Counted from the first letter of the stretch, positions 10,906-23,227 are shown. The stretch: 64,000 bases of DNA from Megachile rotundata (GCF_050947335.1 NC_134989.1:1791501-1855500), one strand, 5' to 3'. A program made the numbers and translations. Notes: generated from the letters alone by a model not told the origin.

Positions 10906-11711
10906 ATGCAATTGAAAGAAATAAAATTTTTGAAAGTCGGGTGCTAAGTTCAGGTAGGTTGAATCTACGCGTTGTTCTTTACCCCGTTCCAGTCCTTTTC
11001 CTCCCGCAACCGGCTTCTTCGCGAAGACCTTGGTTGACTGAAGCTTCCAGCACCAGGGGACCTATGAGTGGCGCGCGCCGTGACTGTTCGCTAGACAAAA
11101 CGTTACAATATTATATTTGTGAGATAGCACCGTTTAAACGGCGACGTCGCCGATACTGGCATCTCAAGATGTATTTTACAGCCGACGCATTCGATATATA
11201 AAAGAACATTTGTTCAATTTCGTTACGAGGTACTGAAATAATAAAATAGTAGGGAGTCGGTTATCAGACGTCGAGTTGTGCTCATCGTTAAATATTGTTT
11301 TGTCAAAATATAATTTATAATAATCAATAATAAAGTTAATAATATTGTTGGGACTCCCTCTTAAAATCGTAAGACCGTATTTTTATTTTTTGGAATGTTC
11401 TTGAGAAAATGACAGTTACATTTGCAGCAGTTTATTGCAGGCAATTTGTAATTCCAAAATTTTTTTATTTTTATACATGTTGTTAACACCCAGCATATTT
11501 TATGGTTTATTACTGTCGAATCGTCAGGTGACGTGCAACGGCGTAGTCGACATTTCAGGTCAAAGTTGACCTCAGCGCAAAACATTTTGTAAGGGCGGTA
11601 CTTGTCCCCTTTTCTTCATATTTTGTCGACCAATCTAGTAGTCAATTTTAACCATTTCGCGGGCGTACATATACGCCCCTGAATAATGACCATTCATATA
11701 CGAAGAGCGTA
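10906..11711. other. unassigned, possible LTR fragment
   Basis: A GATATATAAAAG TATA-like box near 11,194 is followed by AT-rich DNA with AATAATAAAGTTAATAATATTG near 11,325 and a TGGGACTCCC block at 11,350. This looks like the R/U5 part of an LTR, but I could not define ends. Confidence 0.25.
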
Positions 11712-13763
11712 TACAGGGTGTTCGGCTACTGGTGGGCATAATTTTAGGGGGTGGTAGCTGGGGTGATTCTGAACAACTTTTTCCTTTACCAAAATGCTGG
11801 TTAAAGCTTAGTTTTTGAATCATTCATGAAAAACACTGACCAATCAGAGCGCGAGAATAGCGCGCGCTCAGATGCGAGAGCAACGGGTGCAAGCGTGACG
11901 ATTGACCCTGGTCGTGAACAAACAAGGCGCGCGATATCGGTAACATAGTTACCATCATCGGTAATACGTCAGCCGGTAAGTAGTTATAAAATTCACAACT
12001 ATTAATAAGTATAAATTTATTAACGAAACTAATTGTACGGATTAAGCGAAAATAAAGGTAAAGATCAAGCGCAGTTTCTTTAGGTAATTCAAAAAAATGA
12101 TTATTTGTTTAACGACATAAAATGAAAGAATACTCGGACGCTTACCTCATGAGTGAATTTACGATGCGAGAATTCCTCATTAATTTTGAAGTACATCGTC
12201 GTATGACAAGAAACCTATTTACTCGCTAAAATCCACAAGAGCATATCGATACCCGCTCTATGGGATTGTCAAGTAAAAAGGGTGACTGTCATATTTGATG
12301 TTTTCCGTATAATAATAGTACAATTTTCGGAACCCACACTAAACAAACACACAATCACACAAGCACCACGATTGTCCAGTCCTTAGTATCGAAACGTTAA
12401 AAATATCCACCTTTTTTCCACATCAATTCGTTTACGAAAGTTCCTCACCATGTACACATGACACATTATGCGCGATGAGTAATTCAAAGAAAAGAATCAG
12501 TTATTGCAAGATGTATTATTGCGATCGCACAACACGTATCGATAATATTAAATTTACTATAATGTTTGAAACGTGCACCATTCTCTTCTAAGCGCACCCG
12601 TTCGATTATCGACAACCAACTGACGTTTTGTGCAGAATTTTAGAAACAAAGAACTTGCATTGGTATTGTCTTCCCACTATACCCCCCACCCCCCTCAGGC
12701 TGATCATGTTACATTTCTCGACGAGCGAGCTTCTTAGGTTATTGTGGAATCTTTTTCCCGTTGAGAGGGGGTCACTGTTTCGCTTTTCTTTTGTTGATGT
12801 TTGTTCGTTCTGAGACTATTGTAAAACGTTCGGTCAAAATACGCATCTGTGCATATTCGTTAAAAGTAATTCGTGTCGTAAAGATAAATTTTTCGACGCA
12901 TAAAAATAAATAAAGTAAATTTAATATTGTCGGTAATACGTGTTGTGCGATCGCAATAATACATCTTGCAATAACTGATTCTTTTCTTTGAATTACTCAT
13001 CGCGCATAATGTGTCATGTGTACATGGTGAGGAACTTTCGTAAACGAATTGATGTGGAAAAAAGGTGGATATTTTTAACGTTTCGATACTAAGGACTGGA
13101 CAATCGTGGTGCTTGTGTGATTGTGTGTTTGTTTAGTGTGGGTTCCGAAAATTGTACTATTATTATACGGAAAACATCAAATATGACAGTCACCCTTTTT
13201 ACTTGACAATCCCATAGAGCGGGTATTGATATGCTCTTGTGGATTTTAGCGAGTAAATAGGTTTCTTGTCATACGACGATATACTTCAAAATTAATGAAG
13301 AATTTTCGCATCGTAAATTCACTCATGAGGTAAGCGTTCCAGTATTCTTTAATTTTATGTCGTTAAACAAATAGTCATTTTTTTTAATTATCTAAAAAAA
13401 CTGCGCTTTATCTTTACCTTTATTTTCGCTTAATCCGTACAATTAGTTTCGTTAATAAATTTATACTTATTAATAGTTGTGAATTTTATAACTACTTACC
13501 GGCTGACATATTACCGATGATGGTAACTATGTTACCGATATCGCGCGATTTGTTTGTTCACGACCAGGGTCAACCGTCACGCTTGCATCCGTCGCTCTCG
13601 CATCTGAGCGCGCGCTATTCTCGCGCTCTGATTGGTCAGTATTTTTCATTAATAATTCAAAAACTAAGCTTTAACCAGCATTTTGGTAAAGGAAAAAGTT
13701 GTTCAGAATCACCCCAGCTACCACCCCCTGAAATTATGCCCACCAGTAGCCGAACACCCTGTA
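11712..13763. mobile_element. palindromic foldback element P1 (TACAGGGTGTTCGG termini, TSD TA)
   Basis: The element starts TACAGGGTGTTCGG and ends with its complement. It is flanked by TA (11,710-11,711 and 13,764-13,765). The two arms, about 830 bp each (to about 12,541, then from 12,935), are near-identical inverted copies with scattered substitutions, and are separated by about 0.4 kb. No transposase frame exists in arm or spacer. The outer 200 bp is shared with P3 and P4: a GGGGTGGTAG block, ATTCTGAACAACTTTTTCCT and a GACCAATCAGAGCGCGAG block. It is a non-autonomous foldback/MITE-like DNA transposon with a Tc1/mariner-type TA target. Confidence 0.85.
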
Positions 13764-14492
13764 TATGTATACGCTCTGGAAAAGTGGATGCTCAGGTATG
13801 AAGAGCGTACTTATACATTCATACCATATATACTTATATTTCTTACTTTACATGAGATACTTTTGTTAATCGAGTATTTGGCAATGCTGCATGCCTAAAG
13901 CAATTTACTATCATGAAATAAAATACAATTGACAAGACGATATTGTGTTTTATTTTAACGATGCACTGTTTCAGTCTTCATTATAACATCGTCAGCGACG
14001 GATATACAATACCAGCAATTTATAATAGTAGTGGTTAAAGTGTTCACACGAATTTATAATTCCAAAGTAATTTTGTTAACTTAATTTTAATAATTCACAG
14101 GTAAATTCACAGGTAAAAGTAAAATGATATGCTAAATATAATAAATATCACTATAAAATTTAGAGATCAAGAAACTTTTAATTACTTCGTAGCGTTCCGT
14201 ACTTCAGTGTCAACTACATACTCACTAATGCGCTCCGGTTACAGCGATCACATTTTGTCACAAGCGCTCCGTAGCGAAAGGGTTAACAAGTCGCTTGTCC
14301 AGCCCCAACTACGTGCTGATCCCAATCCTCATTTTTAGTTTTCTTGGAAAACATTCTTTTTAGACAGGGTAGATTCTCTCGTCAGCTCTCATCAAGTAAA
14401 CACTCTTAAAAGTCCGTAACTACATTGTGCCATTTTTCTAAGTATTAAAAATCAAATATTCGTTATTAAAATAAAGTTCAGCATACTTCGAA
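13764..14492. other. no gene seen
   Basis: AT-rich sequence with no repeat or frame that I can support, except a short stretch just right of P1 that repeats the GAAGAGCGTA string found left of P1. Confidence 0.3.
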
Positions 14493-14587
14493 AATGACGA
14501 TCGATCGGGATCGTGAACAAGCGTATCGATACCGCGTCGGTATAACAGGAAGCTATTAAATGAAAGTTAAATAGAATAACATATTAA

Positions 14588-15111
14588 CACTTTGGCGGCC
14601 GCACTGTTTGTTAAAATTTCTTCGCTTGGCGCCGGCACCCCTCCCCTGTTACTTCGCTTGTCGCCGGCTGTTTTTGAAGTTATTGGGAGATGATAAATTT
14701 TGAAAGTCTACGGGAGATGAAAATGCAAAAGTGTACATAGATAAGTAAATGTAAAATTTGTATTTTATATATTTTTTAATTACATTTTATTTGGTACTCA
14801 CTTAGTATTTCTCTTTTAAATGATACGAAGCAAAACAATCTCCAATATGTAATGGAACTCGGCACGACTTGCACATCAAATTTGTTGGTTTTCTTTTTTT
14901 TTGTTTGGAACATACATGGCACATTCTTCGTTTCCGTAAAAAACATACTAAAGTGTTGTCGTTCGCCACTGGGCGATACCGTGCGCACGACACCAATGCA
15001 GTGTCGCCGGCCGCCGAGCGATACTTTGCGGTAGTCACCACTGTGGTGTCGCCGGCCGTCAGGCAACACTTTGCGAAGGTCACCACACTGGTGTCGCCGG
15101 ACGGCATAGTG
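14588..15111 (-). mobile_element. miniature piggyBac derivative, TTAA target
   Basis: This 524-bp element is flanked by TTAA (14,584-14,587 and 15,112-15,115). Its imperfect terminal inverted repeats read CACTTTGGCGGCC on the left and CACTATGCCGTCC inward from the right. The right half has an exact 45-bp periodicity with dyads near 14,991, 15,036 and 15,081. The minus strand still encodes the C-terminal Cys-rich domain of a piggyBac transposase, so this is an internal-deletion derivative of an autonomous element. Confidence 0.85.
14802..14948 (-). pseudogene. piggyBac transposase C-terminal Cys-rich domain fragment
   Basis: The minus-strand translation contains CHVCSKQKKRK, then MCKSCRVPL, then DCFASYH. 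This is the CxxC...CxxC...C...H zinc-binding arrangement found at the end of piggyBac transposases, where it binds the transposon ends. Upstream in the same frame the 45-bp tandem repeat is translated as degenerate ~15-residue repeats that are not part of any known transposase. The DDD catalytic core is absent. It is a remnant inside a miniature element, not a functional gene. Confidence 0.8.
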
Positions 15112-15140
15112 TTAAGAAGTTAAGAATAATATTAAAGGGT

Positions 15141-15370
15141 ATAGCAAAAAAACATCTCACACCAAGTTTCAACCCCCTATCTCATCCGTGGGGGTAGTAA
15201 AAGGGAAAAAACGAAATTCCGGTTTTTGGCCCTTTTTGCCTATTTAATTTCGTACAAAAATTCTGAAAAAATTCTGAAACATTGAGGTCCAGATAGCGCA
15301 TCTTACAGAATTTTTTCAGATTTTTTCATCGCAAACTCTAGTCGTGAAAAATCAAAAACCGAAAAAAAAT
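15141..15370 (+). repeat. dispersed repeat, inverted relative of 8,414-8,650
   Basis: Holds the same series of blocks as 8,414-8,650 in opposite orientation: CAAGTTTCAACCCCCTATCTC, a GAAATTCCGGTTTTTGGCC block and repeated AATTTTTTCAGATTTTT strings. No ends are visible. Confidence 0.55.
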
Positions 15371-15707
15371 CCGAAAAAATACGATTTTTTAGTGAAGATG
15401 TCGGAGCACTACTTTTATATTAATGTGGTAGTTAGATATTAGTACAACTATTATTCTCTAATTTTTTCAGATTTTTGTGTGAGGTGCGCCGTAGTTAAAA
15501 AAATCAAAAACCGATTTTTTCGCGCGAAAAACTAACTTCTGCTTTGAATTTTTATGCCATTTTCCCATAAAAGATGCATTAAGTAATTTTAAGAGGATTC
15601 ACGTTCACACAATTGATCTATGGATTACAACAATGCAATTAACTTAATTAATTAGTTTTATGGTACGTTCTTTATATACTTAAATGTTTGAAGGTCTTTC
15701 AATAACA
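15371..15707. other. no gene seen
   Basis: AT-rich sequence continuing the repeat above, with further ATTTTTTCAGATTTTT strings to about 15,480, then nothing recognisable. Confidence 0.3.
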
Positions 15708-15784
15708 TCGGTGGCGCAGCGGTTATGGCGTCTGACTCGTAAACCGCTGCATACTTTTTTTGACGCGGGTTCGATCCCACCCGA
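15708..15784 (+). other. tRNA-like sequence (Thr-CGT-like loop), SINE head or tRNA pseudogene
   Basis: A 77-nt stretch has A box TGGCGCAGCGGTTA, a seven-base loop CTCGTAA matching a CGT anticodon with U33 and A37, a poly-T-disrupted variable region, and B box GGTTCGATCCC. The ends TCGGTGG and CCACCCGA pair imperfectly. The anticodon stem does not pair, arguing against a functional tRNA. Confidence 0.45.
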
Positions 15785-16001
15785 ACTTATATTTTTTTCC
15801 TTTTTTTTTCTTTCTTTAAATTGTTAATTTTTTTAATTCTAATTATAGAACAATGGATATTACTTATTTAAAAACATTTCTAACGCACTTTAGAAATATT
15901 TCAAGGTTTGTTTTTTTTTCATTGGGGAAAGGGATTTATTTACGCACAGTCTATACGTTCTTAGACTAGTGTGGGACTCCTACGTTAATCGCATATATAT
16001 A

Positions 16002-19000
16002 TACAGGGTGTCCGCGCCAAAGTGTTACACCTTAATATCTCATGAACTATTGATGTCACGAAAAAGTGCTTATATGGAAATTGCAGGGTAAAAGAGGCCC
16101 TATGTTTTGGCAGAAGCAAAATTTTTTTATTGTTATTAATGTAAAAGATATTATGGTGAAGTTTCGTTTTTTTAAATGGAACTATAATTTTTTTCTCGAT
16201 CAGGCGATAGTGCTTTTCAAGACGAATTCATCAAGGTTTTATGTACTTACCCGACTTTTATTAGTTTTCGGGATATAACGCTTAGAAATTTACTGATTTT
16301 CAGCAGTGACATCTCGGTTTGACGAGTAAGTCATAAAAACGTTCTTATTGTTACGGTAAGTGCCGCTGGTTTGACTCTGCCTGCCGAAACAGATAGGCGG
16401 GGTGTATGTGTAACGTCCCTAGAACCTAAGTTTAGTTAGTTACAAACGCTAAAAGGTAAAGAGCGGCTTTTACCTCTAAACGACTCGATTTTACGAATAA
16501 AGATTGTGGGATTCGTGTGGTGTGCGGTTAAGGAGTGAAATCCACAGGTCAATATCTTTCAACAATCAGATTTATTCAATAAAACGATAAGAAATAGAAC
16601 TAACAAATAACAAGAACAACAAATAAAGAACAATATATAGATTATAATTGATTAATTAGAATAGAGAACTAAATAGATCTTGAAATAATAATAGTAATAG
16701 AATTTGGTAAATTAAACAATATGTAATTGATAATCGTGAATTTAACGATATGAAACTCGCAATTTAATACTTTATATTGGACCGTATCTGAATCGGGTCT
16801 CTGATAAAGCCAACTTCGCATTCGTAGTATTAACTAAATTTGATATTCGATTTTTGTGCTCGACGCTATAATCTAAGAGCAATTCGGTATCTAGATTTGT
16901 ATAAACGAAATTTGATAGATTTTATAATGTTAGCGCTTTGTAATCTACCGCCGCGAGGAACTCGACTTAAGTGAAATTCTCTAAACGCACCTAAATACGC
17001 TTTCGCAAAAATTAGACAGATTTATTCTACTATCTAACGCGGTGTAGTCGACTACGTAAATTACGTTAACGTGAGAACAGTATTCCCTTAATAACTCGTA
17101 TTATCGAAGTTTATCTGAATCTAAATGAATTACTTTTCGGAACAGTTACTCTTTTATTATCTGACTCGACAACTAATGGTCCATGACCCTTTTAGCCAAA
17201 ACGAATACTGACAACCAAAACCAGATCGCTTAATTGGGGAGCCTGCGTTAGCTAGCTGCTAAACAACCCAACGATCCAGAGTCAGATGAAAAGTATAAGC
17301 CTGACAGGGTAGCAAATCAATTGACTCTAATTGTAAAATCGTAATTGCTGAACTGTCACCCAAAAGACACGGGTTTCAGAGACCAAGCCGCTCAAATGGG
17401 GAGCCTGCGTTTGCTAGCTACGAAACGACCCAGAGCGAGCTCCGAGAATCTGAAGGCTCGTTAGCAATCCGACGAAAAATCAAATATGAGTAGCTGAGAG
17501 CAATCGTTTCGATATCTTAGCCTTTCTTGGCGCTAAGTATAGCTCTCTCCTGACGGAGTTTCAGACACGAGATCGTTTGAACGGGGAGCCTGCGTTAGCT
17601 AGCTGCTGAAACAACCCACGACCAAGTGTCCAAATGGCATATACCCGCTTTACCAATCAAGTATCAAGATTCGTTGCCGCTCTTGACAGCGAAAACTGTT
17701 CCTAATTATTCTTATACAAATATACGCGACGTGTATGGTGCTCGACTTCGAAGACTGTTCTGCTTGTAGACGGGTTTCGCTCGCCCTTTTATACTCGCAG
17801 GTTCGCTGAATTCCTGGAATTTCTGTGACGTCAGAATATCTAAATTTTCATATAACTTTGTTATTATATATTAATTATGAAATTGAACGGTTTAATTATG
17901 TTTTAAATGTCGCTCTTCAATTAATGGCTATCGTTTCGATACTAAAATGGTACTCTAATGGTGTTTTAACGAAAAATACATTTTCTGTCCTTTTCTATAA
18001 GAGGCGAGTCTATTTCGATTTACAGCTTTCTAGTTTAAGAAAATAATCGTGGTTCCGGCCATAAGTAGTTTAGTAATGACTGATTTTACGTACATAAATT
18101 GATTTAATTAATTAATTAATTTAATGGTCAAAAATGCCGAAAATAGAAATAGTAGCTCCATCCTTTTCTAGGATTAGCGCTGATCTCAAGGATTTCGGAC
18201 GTGTATCGCGGCACGTAGGCACATCATAGCGTCACGGAAATTTCCATACTAAATTACACATTTATTAGAATTAAAATAAAATAATACATAATCTTGGTTT
18301 AATGATTCAAACTTAATGTTTAATTATTTTCGCGGAAAATATTACCTACTCTAAATCAAAATTATGAGATAATTAATGTAAATGCTAATATATATATATT
18401 ATGATTACCGACTGTCGAATTTGATAGATATGGTAATAGATACCTAATGTACTGTCGATAATTGGCAACTACGGTCGATAATTGACTATTCTAATCGATG
18501 GATAGAAGATTGTCGCGATGATGCCGGTAGAAAGAAAAGAAGTTTCCCCAGGGACGTTACATATGGTCAAAATGGCAGGTCCGAAGAGTAAGAAACGTGA
18601 AAAGTATTGTCCATTACGGTTTAAGTTTTCCGTATCGAAGATGATATTAATTGTAATTTGGAAGGTTGGGACATTTATTTAAATGTTTCAGTACAAGGTA
18701 GGTATAAAGACAATTTAACAAAAAATAATATGCAAAAAATTTATTCCACGTGCTTTCCGCTATTTGAAATACAAGTTTGTATACGTTTTACAAATTCGTT
18801 CTCGACGTTTTCCATAATTTCGCACGGGATATTTACGCATGCATTGTGTATTTTATTTTTCAAGTCAGTTGTATTGTTAAATTGTCTTTATACCTACCTT
18901 GTACTGAAACATTTAAATAAATGTCCCAACCTTCCAAATTACAATTAATATCATCTTCGATACGGAAAACTTAAATCGTAATGGACAATACTTTTCACGT

Positions 19001-19436
19001 TTCTCACTCTTCGGACCTGCCATTTTGACCATACACCCCGCCTATCTGTTTCGGCAGGCAGAGTCAAACCAGCGGCACTTACCGTAACAATAAGAACGTT
19101 TTTATGACTTACTCGTCAAACCGAGATGTCACTGCTGAAAATCAGTAAATTTCTAAGCGTTATATCTCGAAAACCAATAAAAATCGGGTAAGTACATAAA
19201 ACCTTGATGAATTCGTCTTGAAAAGCACTATCGCCTGATCGAGAAAAAAATTATAGTTCCATTTAAAAAAACGAAACTTCACCATCATATCTTTTACATT
19301 AATAACAATAAAAAAATTTTGCTTCTGCCAAAACATAGGGCCTCTTTTACCCTGCGATTTCCATATAAGCACTTTTTCGTGACATCAATAGTTCATGAGA
19401 TATTAAGGTGTAACACTTTGGCGCGGACACCCTGTA
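16002..19436. mobile_element. palindromic foldback element P2 (TSD TA), carrying solo LTR X1
   Basis: The element starts TACAGGGTGTCCGCGCC and ends with its complement, with TA on both sides (16,000-16,001 and 19,437-19,438). The left arm is 16,002-16,408 plus 18,562-18,720 and the right arm is about 18,868-19,436, some 567 bp each and nearly identical. The spacer is about 147 bp. The left arm is cut at 16,408 by solo LTR X1. The arms carry a 70-codon frame that differs at four residues between the two copies, but it resembles no transposase and is probably chance. P2 shares only its terminal dozen bases with P1, P3 and P4. Confidence 0.85.
16409..18561 (+). mobile_element. solo LTR 'X1' (TGTAACGTCCC...GGGACGTTACA, TSD TATG)
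   Basis: This 2,153-bp sequence has an 11-bp terminal inverted repeat of LTR type (TGTAACGTCCC) and a 4-bp duplication TATG (16,405-16,408 and 18,562-18,565). It interrupts P2: the right arm of P2 (about 19,010-19,045) shows the uninterrupted site. Three or four copies of GGGAGCCTGCGTTAGCTAGC lie at about 17,240-17,610. A second, inverted and truncated copy (X2) forms the backbone of 19,437-24,314. No coding region is present. A Ty3/gypsy-type solo LTR is the best reading; the orientation given is nominal. Confidence 0.8.
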
Positions 19437-20428
19437 TATATTTTCATTTATATTAATTAACTTATGATTTTGATTTAGAGTAGGTAATATCTTCCATAAA
19501 AGTAATTGAATATTGAGTTAGAATAATTAAAACAAGATAATATATTATTTTATTTTATTTTTCTAATAAATAGTTTTGTATAAGAAATTTCCGTTACACT
19601 ATGATGTGCCTATGTGCCACGATACTCGCCCGAAATCCTTGAGATCAGCGCTAATCCTAGAAAAGGATAGCGATACTATTTCTATTTACGGCATTATCAA
19701 ACACTAAATTAATTAATTAACTAAATCAGTTTATATACGTAAAATCAGTCATTACTAAACTACTCATGGCCGGAACCACAATTATTTTCTTCAATTAAAA
19801 AGCTGTAAATCGGAATAGATTCGACTCTCGTAGAATTCGTGCGCAGTTAATTAGAAAAGGACAGAAAATGTATTTTTTGCTAAAACACCGTTATACTACT
19901 ATTTTAATATCAAATTGTTAGCCAGAAATTAAAGACTGACATTTAAAATATAATTAAACCGTTAAATTTTATAATTAATGTATAATAACGAAATTATATG
20001 AAAATTTAGATATTCTGACGTCACAGAAATTCCAGCAATTCGGCGAACCTGCGAGTATAAAAGGGCGAGCGAAACCCGTCTAAAATCAGAACAGTTTTCG
20101 CAGTCAAGCTAGTTAGGAGTCTCATTGCTAAGAATTTGAATTAATAAAAGAATACCGTTCTCACTTAGCGTCATTTCCGTAATCGATTACACCGCGTTAG
20201 ATAGTAGTTTAATCTGTCTAATTTTTGCGAAAGCGTATTTAGGTGCGTTTAGAGAATTTCATTTAGGTTGAATTCCACGCGGCGGTGGATTACAAAGCGT
20301 TAACATTATTAACTTTATAAAATTTCATTTATATAAATCTAGAAATCAAATTACACTTAGGTAGGATTCATTATAACTTATAAATGTGTTAATCAAGTAA
20401 AATCTTGTCATTGCGATAGCGTCGAACG

Positions 20429-23227
20429 TGAAGTGGTTGCGTGGTTCGAATACACGGATTAATTAACTTAAACTATTTTATTAAAATAAACACTTAACTA
20501 TTTACAAACTAAACTAAGTACTAGAGACTATAAACTATTGCACTATAAAATTAGTCTTTGCACAAGATATGGAAACGCGCGTTGACAAGAGGACTACTGG
20601 AGTGTTCGGTGTGAGAGCTGGACATTGACTACTTGATTGTACGCGAACCGGCCGATTTATACAGGGTGTCCCGTAACTAGTGTTACTCCCTGAAAGGGGT
20701 GGTAGAGGACGTCATTCTGAACAAGATTTTCCTTTGCGAAAATGGGGTTTGAAGCTTCGTTTTTGAATTATTAAGGAAAAACACGGACCAATCAGAGCGC
20801 GAGGATTTCGCGCGTCGAGAAGCGGGAGCGACAGCTTGAAGTCCAGCGGCTGAACGCGAACGCGATCAAGAGTCTTTGCCTCGGAACAGTCTAAACATCC
20901 AACGCGAAGTCTTTACATCGAAACTCAGTTAAATAACGAACAGAATAATTAAAAGTATTGTTTATTTATTCATTCATCATGAGGGAGGAACGAAATTAAT
21001 TATGCGTAATTAATGCAAGTTATGCAAATGAAATTTATTGAATATTGCCATTCGTTATCGATGAAGAATGTGAAATTAAATATTGAAAATTTTTTATTTT
21101 ACTTCTAACAATAATATTAGTCAATGAATTTACTCATTTTAATGAAAAATAATTATTCAGTTCGCAAAAAAAGAGTTTCAATTTAATATCTAATAAATGT
21201 ATTAACCGGTCTACCTTACATTCACAGGAAATTTATTAAAATAGCACTCACCCATTGTTTGAAAATAATCCTGTTTGAAAATAATCCTTCAATGAAAGCG
21301 TTGGGGGTCCTGAGTCGTCCCGCTGATCATGACCTGCCGTAACATCGGCACCGTATACCACAGCTGACAGCACTCAGAGGTCACTGCACTGACTTCAGTT
21401 CACAATACGATCATTTTCACTGTCATTTTTCAGCAAATCTTTTCAGCTGCTTTCTTCACGCCGCGGTTCGCGTTTGTAAAGCGAAAATTCACTCACGGTT
21501 CCCGAGTCAGTCTATCGAAACAACCCATTTTTTAATAAACGAGAAACATTATCCGCGTTATATCGCGTTTGGTCTCATTTTAATCGGGAAAACGTCACCA
21601 ATATGTTTAAAAGATTTTAACACGCTTCTGCCCAAACGGTAAAGCGGCACTACTTTTCGCGACCATTCTCGTGCGGAACGCGAAACACAACTGCCGAACA
21701 GAATATGCAGGCGTTTTTCTAAAACATTTGAACGTTCTTGACGCGGCGACGAGCCGTGCTATTGCGAACGTTTCTGGAAAAATACTACACCCATAACAAT
21801 ACATCGGTAATATCGTGTCGTAGATATTCAGTTGTGTAGTATTTTAAAATACTACACCCATAACAATACATCGGTAATATCGTGTCGTAGATATTCAGTT
21901 GTGTAGTATTTTTCCAGAAACGTTCGCAATAGCACGGCTCGTCGCCGCGTCAAGAACGTTCAAATGTTTTAGAAAAACGCCTGCATATTCTGTTCGGCAG
22001 TTGTGTTTCGCGTTCCGCACGAGAATGGTCGCGAAAAGTAGTGCCGCTTTACCGTTTGGGCAGAAGCGTGTTAAAATCTTTTAAACATATTGGTGACGTT
22101 TTCCCGATTAAAATGAGACCAAACGCGATATAACGCGGATAATGTTTCTCGTTTATTAAAAAATGGGTTGTTTCGATAGACTGACTCGGGAACCGTGAGT
22201 GAATTTTCGCTTTACAAACGCGAACCGCGGCGTGAAGAAAGCAGCTGAAAAGATTTGCTGAAAAATGACAGTGAAAATGATCGTATTGTGAACTGAAGTC
22301 AGTGCAGTGACCTCTGAGTGCTGTCAGCTGTGGTATACGGTGCCGATGTTACGGCAGGTCATGATCAGCGGGACGACTCAGGACCCCCAACGCTTTCATT
22401 GAAGGATTATTTTCAAACAGGATTATTTTCAAACAATGGGTGAGTGCTATTTTAATAAATTTCCTGTGAATGTAAGGTAGACCGGTTAATACATTTATTA
22501 GATATTAAATTGAAACTCTTTTTTTGCGAACTGAATAATTATTTTTCATTAAAATGAGTAAATTCATTGACTAATATTATTGTTAGAAGTAAAATAAAAA
22601 ATTTTCAATATTTAATTTCACATTCTTCATCGATAACGAATGGCAATATTCAATAAATTTCATTTGCATAACTTGCATTAATTACGCATAATTAATTTCG
22701 TTCCTCCCTCATGATGAATGAATAAATAAACAATACTTTTAATTATTCTGTTCGTTATTTAACTGAGTTTCGATGTAAAGACTTCGCGTTGGATGTTTAG
22801 ACTGTTCCGAGGCAAAGACTCTTGATCGCGTTCGCGTTCAGCCGCTGGACTTCAAGCTGTCGCTCCCGCTTCTCGACGCGCGAAATCCTCGCGCTCTGAT
22901 TGGTCCGTGTTTTTCCTTAATAATTCAAAAACGAAGCTTCAAACCCCATTTTCGCAAAGGAAAATCTTGTTCAGAATGACGTCCTCTACCACCCCTTTCA
23001 GGGAGTAACACTAGTTACGGGACACCCTGTATAGTCAATTGTCTTTTTCGAAATTTCTTGCTCGCGAACGTTCCAGCGCGCGGGCTCGCGAAGGTTCTAG
23101 CGCGTGGGCTCGCAAAGGTTCTTCCACGCTCGCGCCGTATAGCGAGCGTTCGCGAATGTTCTTTTTCGCTCGTGCCGCATAGCGAGCGTTCGCGCGCGTC
23201 GAAAATTTTCGGCGGCGGTCCGCCACA
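20429..23227 (-). mobile_element. solo LTR 'W' (TGTGGCGG...CCACTTCA, TSD AACG), carrying P3
   Basis: Comparison with X1 shows foreign sequence between GATTTTTG and CTCGACGC. Its ends on the minus strand read TGTGGCGGACC and CCACTTCA, and AACG flanks it (20,425-20,428 and 23,228-23,231). With P3 removed it is about 0.43 kb. One part is a set of GCTCGCGAACGTTC-like repeats (23,060-23,200). A compact solo LTR is the simplest reading; the TG...CA ends and 4-bp duplication fit gypsy-type integration. Confidence 0.65.
20660..23031. mobile_element. palindromic foldback element P3 (TSD TA), near-perfect 1.1-kb arms
   Basis: The element starts TACAGGGTGTCCCGTAACTA and ends with its complement, flanked by TA (20,658-20,659 and 23,032-23,033). 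The arms run about 20,660-21,790 and 21,901-23,031; I compared most of them by eye and saw no differences. The centre holds two direct copies of a 67-bp unit that is itself a hairpin (AATACTACAC ... GTGTAGTATT; starts 21,781 and 21,848), with ATTTTAAAAT at the exact midpoint. A 61-codon frame is mirrored in each arm and has no known homology. No transposase is present. The outer 200 bp matches P1 and P4. Confidence 0.88.

Larger units (their letters stand above)
14493..15137 (+). mobile_element. relic of a P4-type palindromic element, split by a TTAA element
   Basis: 14,493-14,587 plus 15,116-15,137 match the left arm of P4 (about 36,763-36,884), including TATCGATACCG, GGTATAACAGGAAGCTATTA and GAAGTTAAGAATAATATTAA. 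The match is interrupted exactly at a TTAA by the piggyBac-type element at 14,588-15,111. In P4 the corresponding site is a single TTAA (36,860-36,863). Confidence 0.75.

Noticed and set aside
10052..11201. Frames of 77-130 codons over the 142-bp array
   Set aside because: Both strands give repeated, similar peptides with the same period as the DNA repeat, so they are repeat artefacts.
15708..15784. Functional tRNA-Thr(CGT) gene
   Set aside because: The loop and B box fit, but the anticodon stem does not pair and a T7 run disrupts the variable region.
16066..16278. 70-codon frame mirrored at 19,160-19,372
   Set aside because: It occurs in both arms of P2, so it is duplicated by the palindrome. 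It is AT-rich and shows no transposase motif.
21607..22084. 61-65-codon mirrored frames in P3
   Set aside because: They are the same sequence in the two arms of the palindrome, with no known domain or start context.
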